From JBGSON01 sp041739085 (GTDB lineage Bacteria; Patescibacteriota; Gracilibacteria; CAIRYL01): a stretch of 64,000 nucleotides of DNA. Both the position numbers and the translations under genes were made by a program. The stretch's first letter is position 1. Every line of letters begins with the position of its first letter. The DNA lies in contig JBGSON010000014.1 in NCBI GenBank assembly GCA_041739085.1, positions 15,174-79,173 on the forward strand, read 5' to 3'. Below the pieces are notes generated by a model, which saw only the letters and a program-made list of their open reading frames with translations, was not told the DNA's origin and searched no databases. Of the stretch, positions 50,736 to 60,364 are shown in pieces.

Positions 50736-52853
50736 GATCTCCTCCGGATTCGTCGTGATGATCTTGTCTTCCGTGTAGCTGGCGATGATCTGGATCGCGA
50801 CATGCTTGAGGCCGGCAAAGAATATCCCCTGCCCGACTCCTGAATTGAGGAGGAGGTACTTTTCCCCTTCCGTGAGATTGAAGATCTTCACAAGTGCTTC
50901 CGCAGCCGTGGGAGATTGCTTCAGGAGGAGCTGCATCGAGGAGTTCGTGATGATCGGTTTTCCGAAATCGCTCCCGAGGAAGTCCTCCACGTCCTGCGTG
51001 ATCGTCGAAACGCCGAGGTAATACTTCCTCGCTCTTTTCACGAGTCCGTAGAGGAATCTCGCGGAATCCTCATACTGCATCATGATCCACGCCTCATCGA
51101 CGACAAGGATCCTCCTCCTGAGAGAAGACCTCACTCTGTTCCAGATGAAATTCAGGATAACATAAATCGCTATCGGCCGGAGTGCCTCTTCGAGATCCCG
51201 GATCTGAAAGACGACGAGCCCTCCGCTGAGATCGATGTTTGTCGATTGGTTGAACAATCCGGAAAATGTCCCTGAAGTATACTTCTGAAGCCTTTCCCTG
51301 AGATTATCCGCGCCTTTGATGGAACTGAGCACATCGTAGAGATCCTGCATGGTCGGAGGATCTATTTTTCCGGGGTTTTCCGTTTCCATGGTGATCCCCT
51401 TCAGGGCATACGTGTCAAGCATCGCACGGTCCATAACTCCCTCCTCTGTCGGATCAAGCTTTCCGAGCATCAGGTTGAAAAGCCCGTGAAGCGCGATGAT
51501 ATTCGCCCTCAGGAGATCTCCGGGTTTCGAGTCTGCTCCTTCGAACGGGACAGGAAGATCAAAGGGATTGATCCTTCGGTCGGAATTGAGGGAAACCTTC
51601 ATGAGTTTTCCTCCGACTGTCGTACAGAGTTCCTCATATTCATTCTCAGGATCAATGACGAGGACGTCAGTGCCGAGCATCATGGACCTCAGGATCTCCA
51701 GTTTTACCGCATATGATTTTCCTGCACCTGATTTTGCGAAGATCACGGAGTTTGCGTTCTCGAGAGTGAAGCGGTCAAAAATGATGAGAGAGTCGTTATG
51801 CCGGTTGAGTCCATAGAGGATCCCTTCATTCGATGTCAATTCTGAACTCGAAAAGGGAAAGCTTGTGGAAAGAGGTGATGTGTTCATATTCCTCATGATC
51901 TCGACCTCATCAATGCATAATGGCTGACATGAATTAAATGTGTGCTCCTGCTGGAGATTCGCTGTCTTGGTGAGGATAAGTTTCCCTCCGAGAATGGATT
52001 CGAGATGCGTCTGTACCTTTTTTAATTTATCAAGGCTGTCCGAATAAATCGTAAAATAGAGTCCGAAGTGAAAGAATTTCTCCTGCCCTCTCTGGAGCTT
52101 GTCCCGCAACTCTTCCGCATCCTGAAGTGACGCTTCGATAGCAGGATCTCGTACCATCCCCCGGTCGCGGTTGAGATGCATGGTGGACTGCATCTGCGCG
52201 ACTTTATTGCGAAGAGTCTTCATGATCGCCGCGGATTCACTCGGATAGATGAACATCGAGACGTCAAGCGTCGCATCGAGATTGATGACAGGGGAAAGCC
52301 AGTTCGCATCGATGAACCGGGGATACCCATAGACGAAGAAGGATCTCGCAAAGGTATTCGCGATCTTCAGATGGTCGAAATTCACTTCCATTGAAGCCGG
52401 AGCAATGAGGTCTTTGATCGTGGCAAGTCCGTCCCGGTACATCTTTTCCGCCTCCTTGATCTTTTTTTCTTCGTCCTTGGTGAGTCCGACATTATGCTTC
52501 GTTCCCGCGACTTCAATCGTTTTCGCTTCTGCTGATGCCGCCCTGCTTTCCGCTTTCATTGCCTTCTTTGCTTTTCCTCCCCCGAAAAGCTTTGCAAAAA
52601 AACCTTTCTTTTCTTCCTTCTCCAGGATCGGAGATTCATCTTCCGGAAGCTGATCGTCGGCCCCCCCAGGAGACATCCCATTCGGATTCTGCTGGGCTGG
52701 AATACCAGAGGTGGAGCTTGCCGCTACAGATGAAGGAGGCGGAGTCTGCTTCATGAGCAGTGCAGAGCGGAACGCCCCGGCAGCACGGCCTTCCGGCTGA
52801 TTATTCTGAAGAGGGACTCCTCCGACCGGATTTTGATTTTGTATGTCTGACAT
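50709..52853 (-). CDS. VirB4-like type IV secretion ATPase
   Basis: The product has 714 residues. The N-terminus is P/Q/N-rich and probably disordered. A KEEKKGFFAKLFGGGKAKKA segment near 80 is followed by the CagE/TrbE-type N-terminal domain (~150-330). The ATPase core has Walker A VIFAKSGAGKSYAVKLE (~375), DPENEYEELCTTVGG, Walker B RRILVVDEAWIMMQ (~580), RARKYYLGVSTITQDVEDFL and QLLLKQSP. VirB4 proteins drive pilus assembly and substrate transport. No other channel genes are adjacent: the pilin-like proteins are 22 kb away, so the apparatus is scattered. Confidence 0.9.
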   Translation of the reverse strand: MSDIQNQNPVGGVPLQNNQPEGRAAGAFRSALLMKQTPPPSSVAASSTSGIPAQQNPNGMSPGGADDQLPEDESPILEKEEKKGFFAKLFGGGKAKKAMKAESRAASAEAKTIEVAGTKHNVGLTKDEEKKIKEAEKMYRDGLATIKDLIAPASMEVNFDHLKIANTFARSFFVYGYPRFIDANWLSPVINLDATLDVSMFIYPSESAAIMKTLRNKVAQMQSTMHLNRDRGMVRDPAIEASLQDAEELRDKLQRGQEKFFHFGLYFTIYSDSLDKLKKVQTHLESILGGKLILTKTANLQQEHTFNSCQPLCIDEVEIMRNMNTSPLSTSFPFSSSELTSNEGILYGLNRHNDSLIIFDRFTLENANSVIFAKSGAGKSYAVKLEILRSMMLGTDVLVIDPENEYEELCTTVGGKLMKVSLNSDRRINPFDLPVPFEGADSKPGDLLRANIIALHGLFNLMLGKLDPTEEGVMDRAMLDTYALKGITMETENPGKIDPPTMQDLYDVLSSIKGADNLRERLQKYTSGTFSGLFNQSTNIDLSGGLVVFQIRDLEEALRPIAIYVILNFIWNRVRSSLRRRILVVDEAWIMMQYEDSARFLYGLVKRARKYYLGVSTITQDVEDFLGSDFGKPIITNSSMQLLLKQSPTAAEALVKIFNLTEGEKYLLLNSGVGQGIFFAGLKHVAIQIIASYTEDKIITTNPEEILKRQQEEA

Positions 52854-52911
52854 TGATAAATGTATCTGAGTTCATGTCGTCGTTTCATTGTCTCATAAAT
52901 GACCGGAAAAA

Positions 52912-53616
52912 TCAATCGAATGTGGGAAGGGGGAACGAATCAATCGAGAGCTTCCCCCTTGGCTTTCGATTCGGCGAATGGAGGAAGAATTGATGGCTCC
53001 AAAGTTCCTTTCTTATATTCCTGTAATCCGGAACGAACGAAGAGACGAGCTCCCAGAATCTCTTCGAATGATTGAGCTCTTTCAGATGGCAAAGCTCATG
53101 GATCATGACATACCTCCGCAGAGGATAGGACAGTCTCATGAGGTTTATGTTCAGTGATATCGATCCCTTTCTGCTGCAGCTCCCCCAGCGGGTCCTTTGA
53201 TTCCGAAAAGACATCCGCGAAAATCGGAGTTCTGTTTCATCGCTCAGTTCTTGAAGTTCAGAAGGGAGGACCCTCCGCGCCTCATGGTCGACAAATATGG
53301 AGAAACATTCCTCTCCCGCTTTTCTCGAATCCGCACCTATACGGACTATTCCTGGACCAAAAGTGACAGCTCCTCCTTTCATGGTAGGATCCAATTGGAG
53401 TGCATGCTCCTTCCCGTCAAAGGAGAACGGGAAGTCATTCATTTTCTGTGCAAGAAGAATCTTCTTTTGTATCCAGCGATATTTTTCCTTCACCAATTGG
53501 AGCGCTTTCTTTTGGGAACAAAAAACCGGCTTCACCACGCGAATCATTCCCTGCGGAAGGACTTCTATTCTGAGTCTCCGGACGAGCTTTGAGATAATTT
53601 GAATCTTGAGTTCCAT
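52912..53616 (-). CDS. YgjP-like (DUF45) zinc metallopeptidase
   Basis: A 234-residue soluble protein. The N-terminus (RRLRIEVLPQGMIRVVKP) and RTRWGSCSRKGSISLNINLM (~145) are family marks. The zinc-binding HELCHLKELNHSKRFWELV lies near 170, giving His, Glu, His and a third ligand. Members are predicted gluzincin-type peptidases related to SprT/WLM; natural substrates are unknown. Often near recombination or restriction genes, but not here. Confidence 0.9.
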   Translation of the reverse strand: MELKIQIISKLVRRLRIEVLPQGMIRVVKPVFCSQKKALQLVKEKYRWIQKKILLAQKMNDFPFSFDGKEHALQLDPTMKGGAVTFGPGIVRIGADSRKAGEECFSIFVDHEARRVLPSELQELSDETELRFSRMSFRNQRTRWGSCSRKGSISLNINLMRLSYPLRRYVMIHELCHLKELNHSKRFWELVSSFVPDYRNIRKELWSHQFFLHSPNRKPRGKLSIDSFPLPTFD

Positions 53617-53726
53617 GGTGATGAAATCTGGAATAAGAGAATATCACAAGAGATAAGAAAAAACACAAAACAACAATGAGAGTGTGTTTTACTTTCTGCT
53701 TTTCATGTCTCCTGGTCCCTATTTTC

Positions 53727-53756
53727 ATGACAGGACCGATTGGAATGGATTATAGT
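53727..53756 (+). promoter_or_regulatory. Promoter of ribH
   Basis: ATGACA (53727-53732), an 18-nt spacer and TATAGT (53751-53756). The leader to ATG 53779 is only ~16 nt, so no FMN riboswitch can be accommodated. Confidence 0.5.
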
Positions 53757-53778
53757 ACCGTTGTTATTTTCCTTTCCT

Positions 53779-54255
53779 ATGTCGATCTTCTTTCGTTCTG
53801 ACCATCCTCAGGCGGACAAACCCTTTTCCGTTGCGATCGTGCGGGCGGAATACAATGATGATTATGTAGCGAAACTGCTGGAATATGCCATAAAAGGTCT
53901 TTCCCAATGCGGTATTGACAAAAAGGCGATCGAGATCGTTTCAGTCCCAGGCTGTCTCGAGATCCCCTTTGCCGCAAAGAAGCTCATGGACACCGCCGAT
54001 TTTGACGGGATCATCGCACTCGGAGTCGTGCTCCGCGGAGAGACGCATCATTTTGAAATCGTCGCGCAGGAATCAGCGCGCGGCATCATGGATCTCAATA
54101 GCAAAGGTGAAATCCCCGTGATCTGCGGAATCCTCGCTGTCAACACCGAAGCACAAGCGGATGAACGTCTGACAAAAGGAACTGAATTCGCCCACGCGCT
54201 CGTGAGTATGATGAATCTTTCTTCTTCCCTTGCTCGGGAGCAGGAGGAAGGATAA
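53779..54255 (+). CDS. ribH: 6,7-dimethyl-8-ribityllumazine synthase
   Basis: A 158-residue enzyme of the penultimate riboflavin step, normally assembled into large shells. Family motifs: VAIVRAEYNDDYVAKLLEYA, VSVPGCLEIPFAAKKL (~60), IIALGVVLRGETHHFEIVAQ (~88, with the catalytic His), and VICGILAVNTEAQADERL. ATG 53779 is preferred over 53740, which falls before the -10 element. No other riboflavin gene (ribA/B, ribD, ribE) is in the window, so the pathway is either elsewhere or incomplete. Confidence 0.92.
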   Translation: MSIFFRSDHPQADKPFSVAIVRAEYNDDYVAKLLEYAIKGLSQCGIDKKAIEIVSVPGCLEIPFAAKKLMDTADFDGIIALGVVLRGETHHFEIVAQESARGIMDLNSKGEIPVICGILAVNTEAQADERLTKGTEFAHALVSMMNLSSSLAREQEEG

Positions 54256-54260
54256 GTGGC

Positions 54261-54938
54261 TTATTCGTTTTCAAAGTCCTCGTCGACCTCTCCCCCGAGG
54301 ATCCCCTGTTCGTGGACCTGATTTTCGAGCATCGAAGTGAGTGACGGGAAGAATTCATGGAAAAAATTCCTCATATTCTCGATTGGAGGAATTTCCAACT
54401 GTCTGATCTCAAAGAACTGCTGCAAAACGGCAGCCGAAAGCTCGATGATGTTCTCGTCGATGTTCCAGTTGTGATCAAGGATCGTTTCGAGGGTTTTATG
54501 CGGTTCCGCAATCGCCACAGCGACGATATTTTCTGTCCATCGGTTGATCTCCGCCTTCACCCTATCCGGAAAAAGCTCTTCGGACTGGGGAATCATTTCT
54601 GTTTTTTGAATGACGAGCTGTTTTTCCCCGATCGCCTTTGCCGACTCCTTGTGGATGAGGGAAAGGATTGCGAGGAGGATGTCTGACGGGACATTCTTTG
54701 CGACGATCCTCGAAATGAGCACGAAGAATCGTGTAAAACGCGGATCGTTGAGAAACTGAACGATGATATGAGCGAGCGTGAAATCCTGTTTCCGCTTCTT
54801 GTCTTCCTGTTGGAAGATCTTTTTTATCGCCGCCTGGCTCTTCCTGTACTGATCACGAAAGCGCTCCTGATCTTCCTTGGTCGCTTCCTGGGTCGCCCCG
54901 CCAGTATTGAGCTCATCGAAAGAATCTAAATCCGGCAT
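54261..54938 (-). CDS. Hypothetical helical protein
   Basis: A 225-residue soluble-looking protein. The N-terminus is acidic (MPDLDSFDELNTGG). The middle is helical (FTLAHIIVQFLNDPRFTRFF, SDILLAILSLIHKESAKAIG), and the C-terminus is very acidic (GGEVDEDFENE). No recognised family, membrane segment or catalytic motif. It converges on ribH with a 5-bp gap and is divergent from nadE. Its distance from the VirB4 gene (1.4 kb) leaves a link to secretion possible but unsupported. Confidence 0.65.
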   Translation of the reverse strand: MPDLDSFDELNTGGATQEATKEDQERFRDQYRKSQAAIKKIFQQEDKKRKQDFTLAHIIVQFLNDPRFTRFFVLISRIVAKNVPSDILLAILSLIHKESAKAIGEKQLVIQKTEMIPQSEELFPDRVKAEINRWTENIVAVAIAEPHKTLETILDHNWNIDENIIELSAAVLQQFFEIRQLEIPPIENMRNFFHEFFPSLTSMLENQVHEQGILGGEVDEDFENE

Positions 54939-55008
54939 GAAAACAAAATATGAAGCGATCCCATTCTATCCGAAAGAGAAATGAAAAAGAAATATTTTTT
55001 TCTTCTCA

Positions 55009-55818
55009 ATGATGGACAAAATCCAAATTCCCGAAGAAAATGAAGATGATTTCGTTACATTGCGTACTATGGAAAAAATTGCAGATTCACTCATCACCGG
55101 GCTTCGGGATTTCTTTGCCAGAGAACACCTCGGAAAAGCGGTCATAGGAATCTCCGGAGGAGTAGATTCCGCGGTCACTGCCCAGATAGCCGTGAAGGCG
55201 ATCGGGAAAGGGAACGTTTCGGGGCTCATCATGCCGTATTCAAAATTCTCGAGTCCGGAAAATCTTAATGATGCAAAGGAAGTCGCCGTGTTTCTCGGTC
55301 TCCATCACCGCGTTTTTTTTATTGATTCATTTGCCGAAGAATTTTTCAAGCTTCAATGGATCAAGACCTCTCCTGAAACCAGTGCGATGGCGAAAGGAAA
55401 TATTCTCGCCCGGGTACGGATGGTCATCCTCTACAGCTGGGCAAATATGCTGAACGCCGCAGTCCTCGGGACGTGCAATAAAACGGAGACGCTTCTCGGA
55501 TATGAGACAAAATTCGGCGATGGCGCATCCGATGTTTCCGTCATCGGAGATCTTTGGAAATCAGAGGTTTGGGATCTCGCGCGGTATTTCAAATTTCCAG
55601 AAAAGTTCATTACAAAGAAACCGTCCGCGGAACTTTATGAGGGTCAGACTGATGAAGGAGAACTTGGATTCACCTATGCACAAGCGGATGACATTCTCCA
55701 GAAATGGGAAAAAGGGGAACCGCTTCCGAACAATGATACTGTCTCCGCCTCAATTCTCGATAAGATCAAAAAAAGCGAACATAAGAGGAAGATGCCCTTT
55801 ATCATTCCGAAAGGATGA
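55009..55818 (+). CDS. nadE: NAD synthetase, ammonia-dependent
   Basis: A 269-residue enzyme converting nicotinate adenine dinucleotide to NAD with ammonia and ATP. The PP-loop SGGVDSAVTAQIA lies at ~48. GLIMPYSKFSSPENLNDAKE, KGNILARVRMVILYSWANM, GTCNKTETLLGYETKFGDGA and KKPSAELYEGQTDEGELG match the family. There is no glutaminase domain. With nnrE at 21 kb it is the second NAD-related gene in the window. Confidence 0.94.
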   Translation: MMDKIQIPEENEDDFVTLRTMEKIADSLITGLRDFFAREHLGKAVIGISGGVDSAVTAQIAVKAIGKGNVSGLIMPYSKFSSPENLNDAKEVAVFLGLHHRVFFIDSFAEEFFKLQWIKTSPETSAMAKGNILARVRMVILYSWANMLNAAVLGTCNKTETLLGYETKFGDGASDVSVIGDLWKSEVWDLARYFKFPEKFITKKPSAELYEGQTDEGELGFTYAQADDILQKWEKGEPLPNNDTVSASILDKIKKSEHKRKMPFIIPKG

Positions 55819-55831
55819 TCCCCGTGTCCCT

Positions 55832-57205
55832 CTAGTGTTTTTTCTTCTTCCTCAGCCTGTGCACGAATTTCCTTATCCACTCGAGGGCCTTCTTCAGGAT
55901 GTTTCTTTTTTCCGGTTCGGCAAGGACTATTCCGGAGAGTCCCCAGAAAGTGTAGGCGACTTCCGAACTCTCCCATGAGTGGAGCTTGATCGCCATGATG
56001 GAGATCCCGATGAGACCGACAAAAAGAGCCTGACCTCTCCAGTCCTTTGATTTCAGGAGCTCCCTCCCGAGAAAAAAGAGGATCATGAGGAAGAGGATGA
56101 GTCCGGGGAATCCGGTGTCGATCCCCACCTGGAGATACCAGCTCTCCGGGATGAAGCCGACGTTGTTCTCATAGAATCGCGCGGAAGCGGGCCCGGAATC
56201 GCCGAGTCCCGTCCCCCACGGATGCATCATGATGTGTTCTATTCCGTCTCTGCTCCGCTCAAAATGACCCTGGGTCGAAGACCCGCGGATGATGACGTCA
56301 TGAATGAACTCCGGCGCAAAGACAAACACAGAAATACCGGCAAGGAGTCCAAGGATGAGGGAACTCACGAGGAATCGGGAGAACCATCGTTTCTCCCGGA
56401 AGAGGATGATGAACCCGACCGCGAATGAGATGAGCGCGCCTCCCCAGGACGATCGGGAATAAGCGAAAAAAAGACAGAAGAGGCCGATGACAAACATCGT
56501 TGCGCCAAATGCCCGGAACGACGCGTTTCTTTGAATGTTTTTTCGCCTCCCGTAGGAGTGTGCGGCGAGGAAGAAATAGAGAGGGAGGATGAGGAGCAGG
56601 AATGCTGAAAACTGGTTTGGTCCGCTCATGAGCGATTGCAGCCGGCAGGTGTCGGTAAATGAGATTTTTTGACAATATGAAATAGGCCCGTGAGGGTCGA
56701 AGGTACTGAAGTCCGGGGAATACCCGAATTGAACAAGAAAATCCTGGGGAAGAAATTTCTGGAGGACTCCGAAAAAGAGGACGACCGCCGCGCTCCCGAA
56801 AATAACGCTGAAAAGACCGTCTTTCTCCTTTTCGGTAAAATGAAAGTGGCGAAAGATGAGGAAGACGAAGAGGAAAGAAAGGGAGTATTTCGCCCCCCAG
56901 ATGATCCTTTCGAAGTCAGTCCCCCACCGATAAACACCGCTCGCAAGAGCCCACAGGATATAGAGGAGGATGACCGCGTCGAGGGTGTTGAGCTTCGGCA
57001 GACTTATTTTTCTACGAACGAGAAGAATTCCAAATATGACAGTAATGGCGAGGAGGATGATCTCTTTCCACGCTGAAAGGAGGAACGGCGGTCCTGAACG
57101 GGGGTCAAAAAAGAGCGCGTTCATGCTCGTGACGAGGAATGTGTGATAGGGAAGGAAGGTGAAGAGGATCGCGATGAGGACGAGGAAGGCAGTGCGGAGC
57201 TTCAT
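55832..57205 (-). CDS. O-antigen ligase/polymerase-like membrane protein (Wzy_C family)
   Basis: A 457-residue protein with about eleven hydrophobic helices. The large extracytoplasmic loop and Wzy_C region are seen at ~320-385 (HPWGTGLGDSG, then FIPESWYLQVGIDTGFPGL). Short basic loops (RRKNIQRNASFR) and a basic C-terminus (VHRLRKKKKH) support a cytoplasmic end. Such proteins join glycan chains to a lipid or polymerise them. Partners could include the UppS-derived carrier and the pyruvyltransferase elsewhere in the window. Exact substrate unknown. Confidence 0.85.
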   Translation of the reverse strand: MKLRTAFLVLIAILFTFLPYHTFLVTSMNALFFDPRSGPPFLLSAWKEIILLAITVIFGILLVRRKISLPKLNTLDAVILLYILWALASGVYRWGTDFERIIWGAKYSLSFLFVFLIFRHFHFTEKEKDGLFSVIFGSAAVVLFFGVLQKFLPQDFLVQFGYSPDFSTFDPHGPISYCQKISFTDTCRLQSLMSGPNQFSAFLLLILPLYFFLAAHSYGRRKNIQRNASFRAFGATMFVIGLFCLFFAYSRSSWGGALISFAVGFIILFREKRWFSRFLVSSLILGLLAGISVFVFAPEFIHDVIIRGSSTQGHFERSRDGIEHIMMHPWGTGLGDSGPASARFYENNVGFIPESWYLQVGIDTGFPGLILFLMILFFLGRELLKSKDWRGQALFVGLIGISIMAIKLHSWESSEVAYTFWGLSGIVLAEPEKRNILKKALEWIRKFVHRLRKKKKH

Positions 57206-57252
57206 GAGAGAAAAACCGAAAGAATAAATTTGAGAAGAGAGGAAATGATGAG

Positions 57253-59889
57253 CTACTTCATGAGTTCATGAGTGATCTTCTCGATCATGGGGATCTTTTT
57301 AAGGTCCACCCCTGCTCCCTGGACAAAATGAGGAGAGCCACCGCCTGTCCCTCCGGCGGATTCAGTGATTTTTTTGAGGACATCCTGGGCAGAAATCCCG
57401 TTTTCGGGAGTGGCGACAGCGATACCTCCGTCATGGTCGATGACAACCGCAAGATGCACTCCCCTTCGTATGAGCTCTCTCGCGATAACACCGATCTTTT
57501 GCCGGTCGCATCCAGGGATGATCTCAACAAAAAGTTTTTTCTTCCCCTTCGAAAGCTTCACCCTGTTTTCGTATTCATCGACTTCCCTCCGGGTGAGTTC
57601 ATCCCTCAGCATCTTCATCTCCTTCTCTGTCTTCTTCTTTTCCTCGAACTCAGATGCGATCCTTTCACCGATAGAATCCTCCGGAGTTCTCAGCATTCCA
57701 GCATAGGCCTCGATTCGGTCGCATTTTTCCCAAAAAAGTTTTTGGGCCGTCTTCGATGCGACGAGCTCCATCCTCCTGATCCCGCTCGCAATACTCGATT
57801 CCTTGACGATCTTTATGGCACCGATCTCTCCCGTGTTCCGGACATGGGTCCCGCCGCAGAGTTCGAAACTGCATCCCCCGAATGCGACGGTCCGAACGAT
57901 GTTCTCGTATTTCTCAGAGAAGAGAGCGACTGCGCCTTTCTTTTTAGCTTCCTCCAGTTCCATCTCCTCTGTGATCTTCTCATATCCCCGGGCGATCCAT
58001 TCCGCGATGAGCTCTTCGACTTCTCTCATTTCCTTGTTTGTCACCGCCTTCGGATGTGAAAAGTCAAAACGGGTTCGGGATTCCGTGACCAGAGATCCCT
58101 GCTGTTCCACATGATGACCAAGGATCTTCCGGAGGGCGGAATGGAGGAGGTGGGCGAGGGAATGATGTCTCCTCGTCTCTTCTCGCTTTTCCACATCGAT
58201 TTCGGAGTAGACCTCGTCCCCCATCTTCACTTCCCCCTGAATCACTTCACCGGTATGGAGAAAGACCTTGTTCGGAAGCTTTTGAACATCCCAGACTTTC
58301 ACGATCCCTCCGGATTTTGTCTCTACTTTCCCCGTGTCGGCTATCTGTCCTCCTGATTCCGCATAAAACGGAGTCATATCGAGAGCAAACTCGATCATGA
58401 ACGGAGAGCCCGGCTTCACACCGGGAGACGCCTGACAGAAGAGGATATTTCCCCTCGATGAATTCGCATCATATCCGACGAATTTTGTCGGCTGGAGATG
58501 ATCAAATCCGCTCCGGTCGATGTTTTCACGGTCAAAATACGTCCCCCGTTTATGCTTTGAGCGCTCTTTCTGGATTTTCATCTCTTCCTCAAAGCCATTT
58601 TCGTCCACCTCGACGCCATTTTCATTCGCTATGTCCCTCGTGATATCAAGCGGGAAACCATAGGTGTCGAAAAGCACAAAAACGTCTTTCCCGGATATCC
58701 TCTTTTCCTTCTTCTCCAGGATTTCATAGAGGATCTTCTCCCCCCGCTCGAGCGTCTCAAAAAACTTTTCCTCTTCGATCTGGAGGGTAGAGAAAATGAC
58801 CGCCTTCCTCTGCTCAATTTCCGGATAAAACTCCCGGAACTCAGCAATATATTCTTGCACGATGTCCGAAAGAAACGGTTTCATGATCCCGAGCTTTCTC
58901 CCGTACCGGACGGCTCTCCGGATAAGCCTGCGGAGGACGTATCCCCTTCCCTCGTTCGAAGGCATCCCTCCGTCCGCGATGATATGGGATGAGGAACGGG
59001 CGTGGTCTGCGATGACGCGCATGGAACGGGTGATGGGATTATTTTCATCGTCATTTCCGGAATACGGCGGATACTTCTCGTTTGAGATCTTTTCGATCGC
59101 TTTGATGACCGCATCATAAGAATCCGTCTCAAATACCGTCTTCTTCCTGTTCATGACCATGACCATGCGCTCAAGGCCCATTCCGGTATCCACATTCTTC
59201 TGTTCGAGCTTCGTCAGCTTTCCTTCTTCATCCTGATGAAATTCCATAAACACGTCATTCCACACTTCGATGAACCGGTGTTCATCGGTGTCCGGATTCT
59301 GTCCTTTTTTCAATGGTTCATCGGATATGTCGATGAACATTTCCGTACACGGACCGCAGGGACCGCTTTTTCCTGCAGGACCCCAGAAATTATCACCTCG
59401 CGGTTTTCTCGGATCACCTTTCGGCTTGATGGGAACGATCCTATCCTTCAGGATGCCGGCGGATTGCCATATCCTCGCACTCTCTTCATCGAGAGGGATG
59501 TCCTTGTCTCCTCCAAAAACGGTGATCCAGATCTTTTCCTGAGGGATCTTCATGACTTCCGTGAGGAACTCATAACTCCATGTGATCGCTTCTTTCTTAA
59601 AATAACTCCCGAGAGACCAGTTCCCGAGCATCTCAAAAAAAGTGAGATGGCGGTTGTCCCCGACCTCATCGATATCAACCGTCCGTACACACCGCTGGAC
59701 ATCGCAGAGCTTCTTGCCGAGTGGATGCCTTTTCCCCATGAGATACGGGACAAGCTGCTGCATTCCCGCCGTTGTAAAAAGGACGGTCTGGTCTTTCTCA
59801 GGGATAAGCGATGCCTGGGAGATCTCTGCGTGATCCTTGGACAAAAAGAATTCGACGAACCTGCGCCTGATGTCCTTTGAAGTAAACAT
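57253..59889 (-). CDS. alaS: Alanyl-tRNA synthetase
   Basis: An 878-residue class II synthetase with a full domain set. Catalytic core: FTTAGMQQLVPYLMGKRHPLG, RTVDIDEVGDNRHLTFFEML and GDNFWGPAGKSGPCGPCTE. Editing domain: RHHSLAHLLHSALRKILGHH (~580) and CSFELCGGTHVRNTGEIG (~690, zinc ligands). The C-Ala/DHHA1 part is at the end (GGTGGGSPHFVQGAGV). Length is typical. The leader is pyrimidine-rich. Confidence 0.97.
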   Translation of the reverse strand: MFTSKDIRRRFVEFFLSKDHAEISQASLIPEKDQTVLFTTAGMQQLVPYLMGKRHPLGKKLCDVQRCVRTVDIDEVGDNRHLTFFEMLGNWSLGSYFKKEAITWSYEFLTEVMKIPQEKIWITVFGGDKDIPLDEESARIWQSAGILKDRIVPIKPKGDPRKPRGDNFWGPAGKSGPCGPCTEMFIDISDEPLKKGQNPDTDEHRFIEVWNDVFMEFHQDEEGKLTKLEQKNVDTGMGLERMVMVMNRKKTVFETDSYDAVIKAIEKISNEKYPPYSGNDDENNPITRSMRVIADHARSSSHIIADGGMPSNEGRGYVLRRLIRRAVRYGRKLGIMKPFLSDIVQEYIAEFREFYPEIEQRKAVIFSTLQIEEEKFFETLERGEKILYEILEKKEKRISGKDVFVLFDTYGFPLDITRDIANENGVEVDENGFEEEMKIQKERSKHKRGTYFDRENIDRSGFDHLQPTKFVGYDANSSRGNILFCQASPGVKPGSPFMIEFALDMTPFYAESGGQIADTGKVETKSGGIVKVWDVQKLPNKVFLHTGEVIQGEVKMGDEVYSEIDVEKREETRRHHSLAHLLHSALRKILGHHVEQQGSLVTESRTRFDFSHPKAVTNKEMREVEELIAEWIARGYEKITEEMELEEAKKKGAVALFSEKYENIVRTVAFGGCSFELCGGTHVRNTGEIGAIKIVKESSIASGIRRMELVASKTAQKLFWEKCDRIEAYAGMLRTPEDSIGERIASEFEEKKKTEKEMKMLRDELTRREVDEYENRVKLSKGKKKLFVEIIPGCDRQKIGVIARELIRRGVHLAVVIDHDGGIAVATPENGISAQDVLKKITESAGGTGGGSPHFVQGAGVDLKKIPMIEKITHELMK

Positions 59890-59994
59890 AAAGTGGAAAG
59901 GAAAAACCTGAATTCATCATACCCGAAAGAGAGGGAAATGAAAAAGATGATTCTCTCCCGTCCTCTGCGGAAATGATGCGGTCATTCGTGCTGC

Positions 59995-60207
59995 CTATTC
60001 TTTTCCGTTCCGCATCCTGGTCCGTATGATCTGCATGAGGTGGACAAGCCTCCAGGTAACACGTGCTTTGTCTGAGGATCCATTGTATTCATGTGACCCG
60101 TTTTTTTGAATCCGCTGTTTCGGACCATCCCAAGGTTTCATTTCACCATTGTTCTCTCGAGGGGGCTCCGCAAGATTCTCGAACTGAGCATTGATCCGGA
60201 ATGGCAT
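59995..60207 (-). CDS. Small hypothetical basic protein
   Basis: The product has 70 residues, hydrophilic and basic: MPFRINAQFENLAEPPRENN at the start, then KPWDGPKQRIQKNGSHEYNG, and an amphipathic end (RLVHLMQIIRTRMRNGKE). No signal peptide or membrane segment. The leader upstream is T-rich, as for many genes here. Not recognised. Confidence 0.45.
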   Translation of the reverse strand: MPFRINAQFENLAEPPRENNGEMKPWDGPKQRIQKNGSHEYNGSSDKARVTWRLVHLMQIIRTRMRNGKE

Positions 60208-60303
60208 AATTCATGAAAAAAAGAGAAGGAGTGATCATAGGAGACTTCCCTTGCAGAAATCAAGATGATGTGACTCGTCTTACGAAAAGACCGGACGAAT
60301 GCT

Positions 60304-60331
60304 TTGAGGAATCAAATCTATTCAATACCAT
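60304..60331 (+). promoter_or_regulatory. Weak candidate promoter of bcp
   Basis: TTGAGG (60304-60309), a 16-nt spacer and TACCAT (60326-60331), giving a ~25-nt leader. Confidence 0.3.
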
Positions 60332-60364
60332 CGAGAGTGTCAGAAATACTTTCTCTCATCTCCT

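Larger units (their letters stand above)
59890..60364. other. Intergenic region with one small possible gene
   Basis: The 475 bp between divergent alaS and bcp contain a plausible 70-codon gene on the minus strand (59995-60207) and the putative bcp promoter (60304-60331). Otherwise I see nothing. Confidence 0.45.

Noticed and set aside
57268..58059. A 263-codon plus-strand open frame
   Set aside because: It is a shadow of alaS on the opposite strand.
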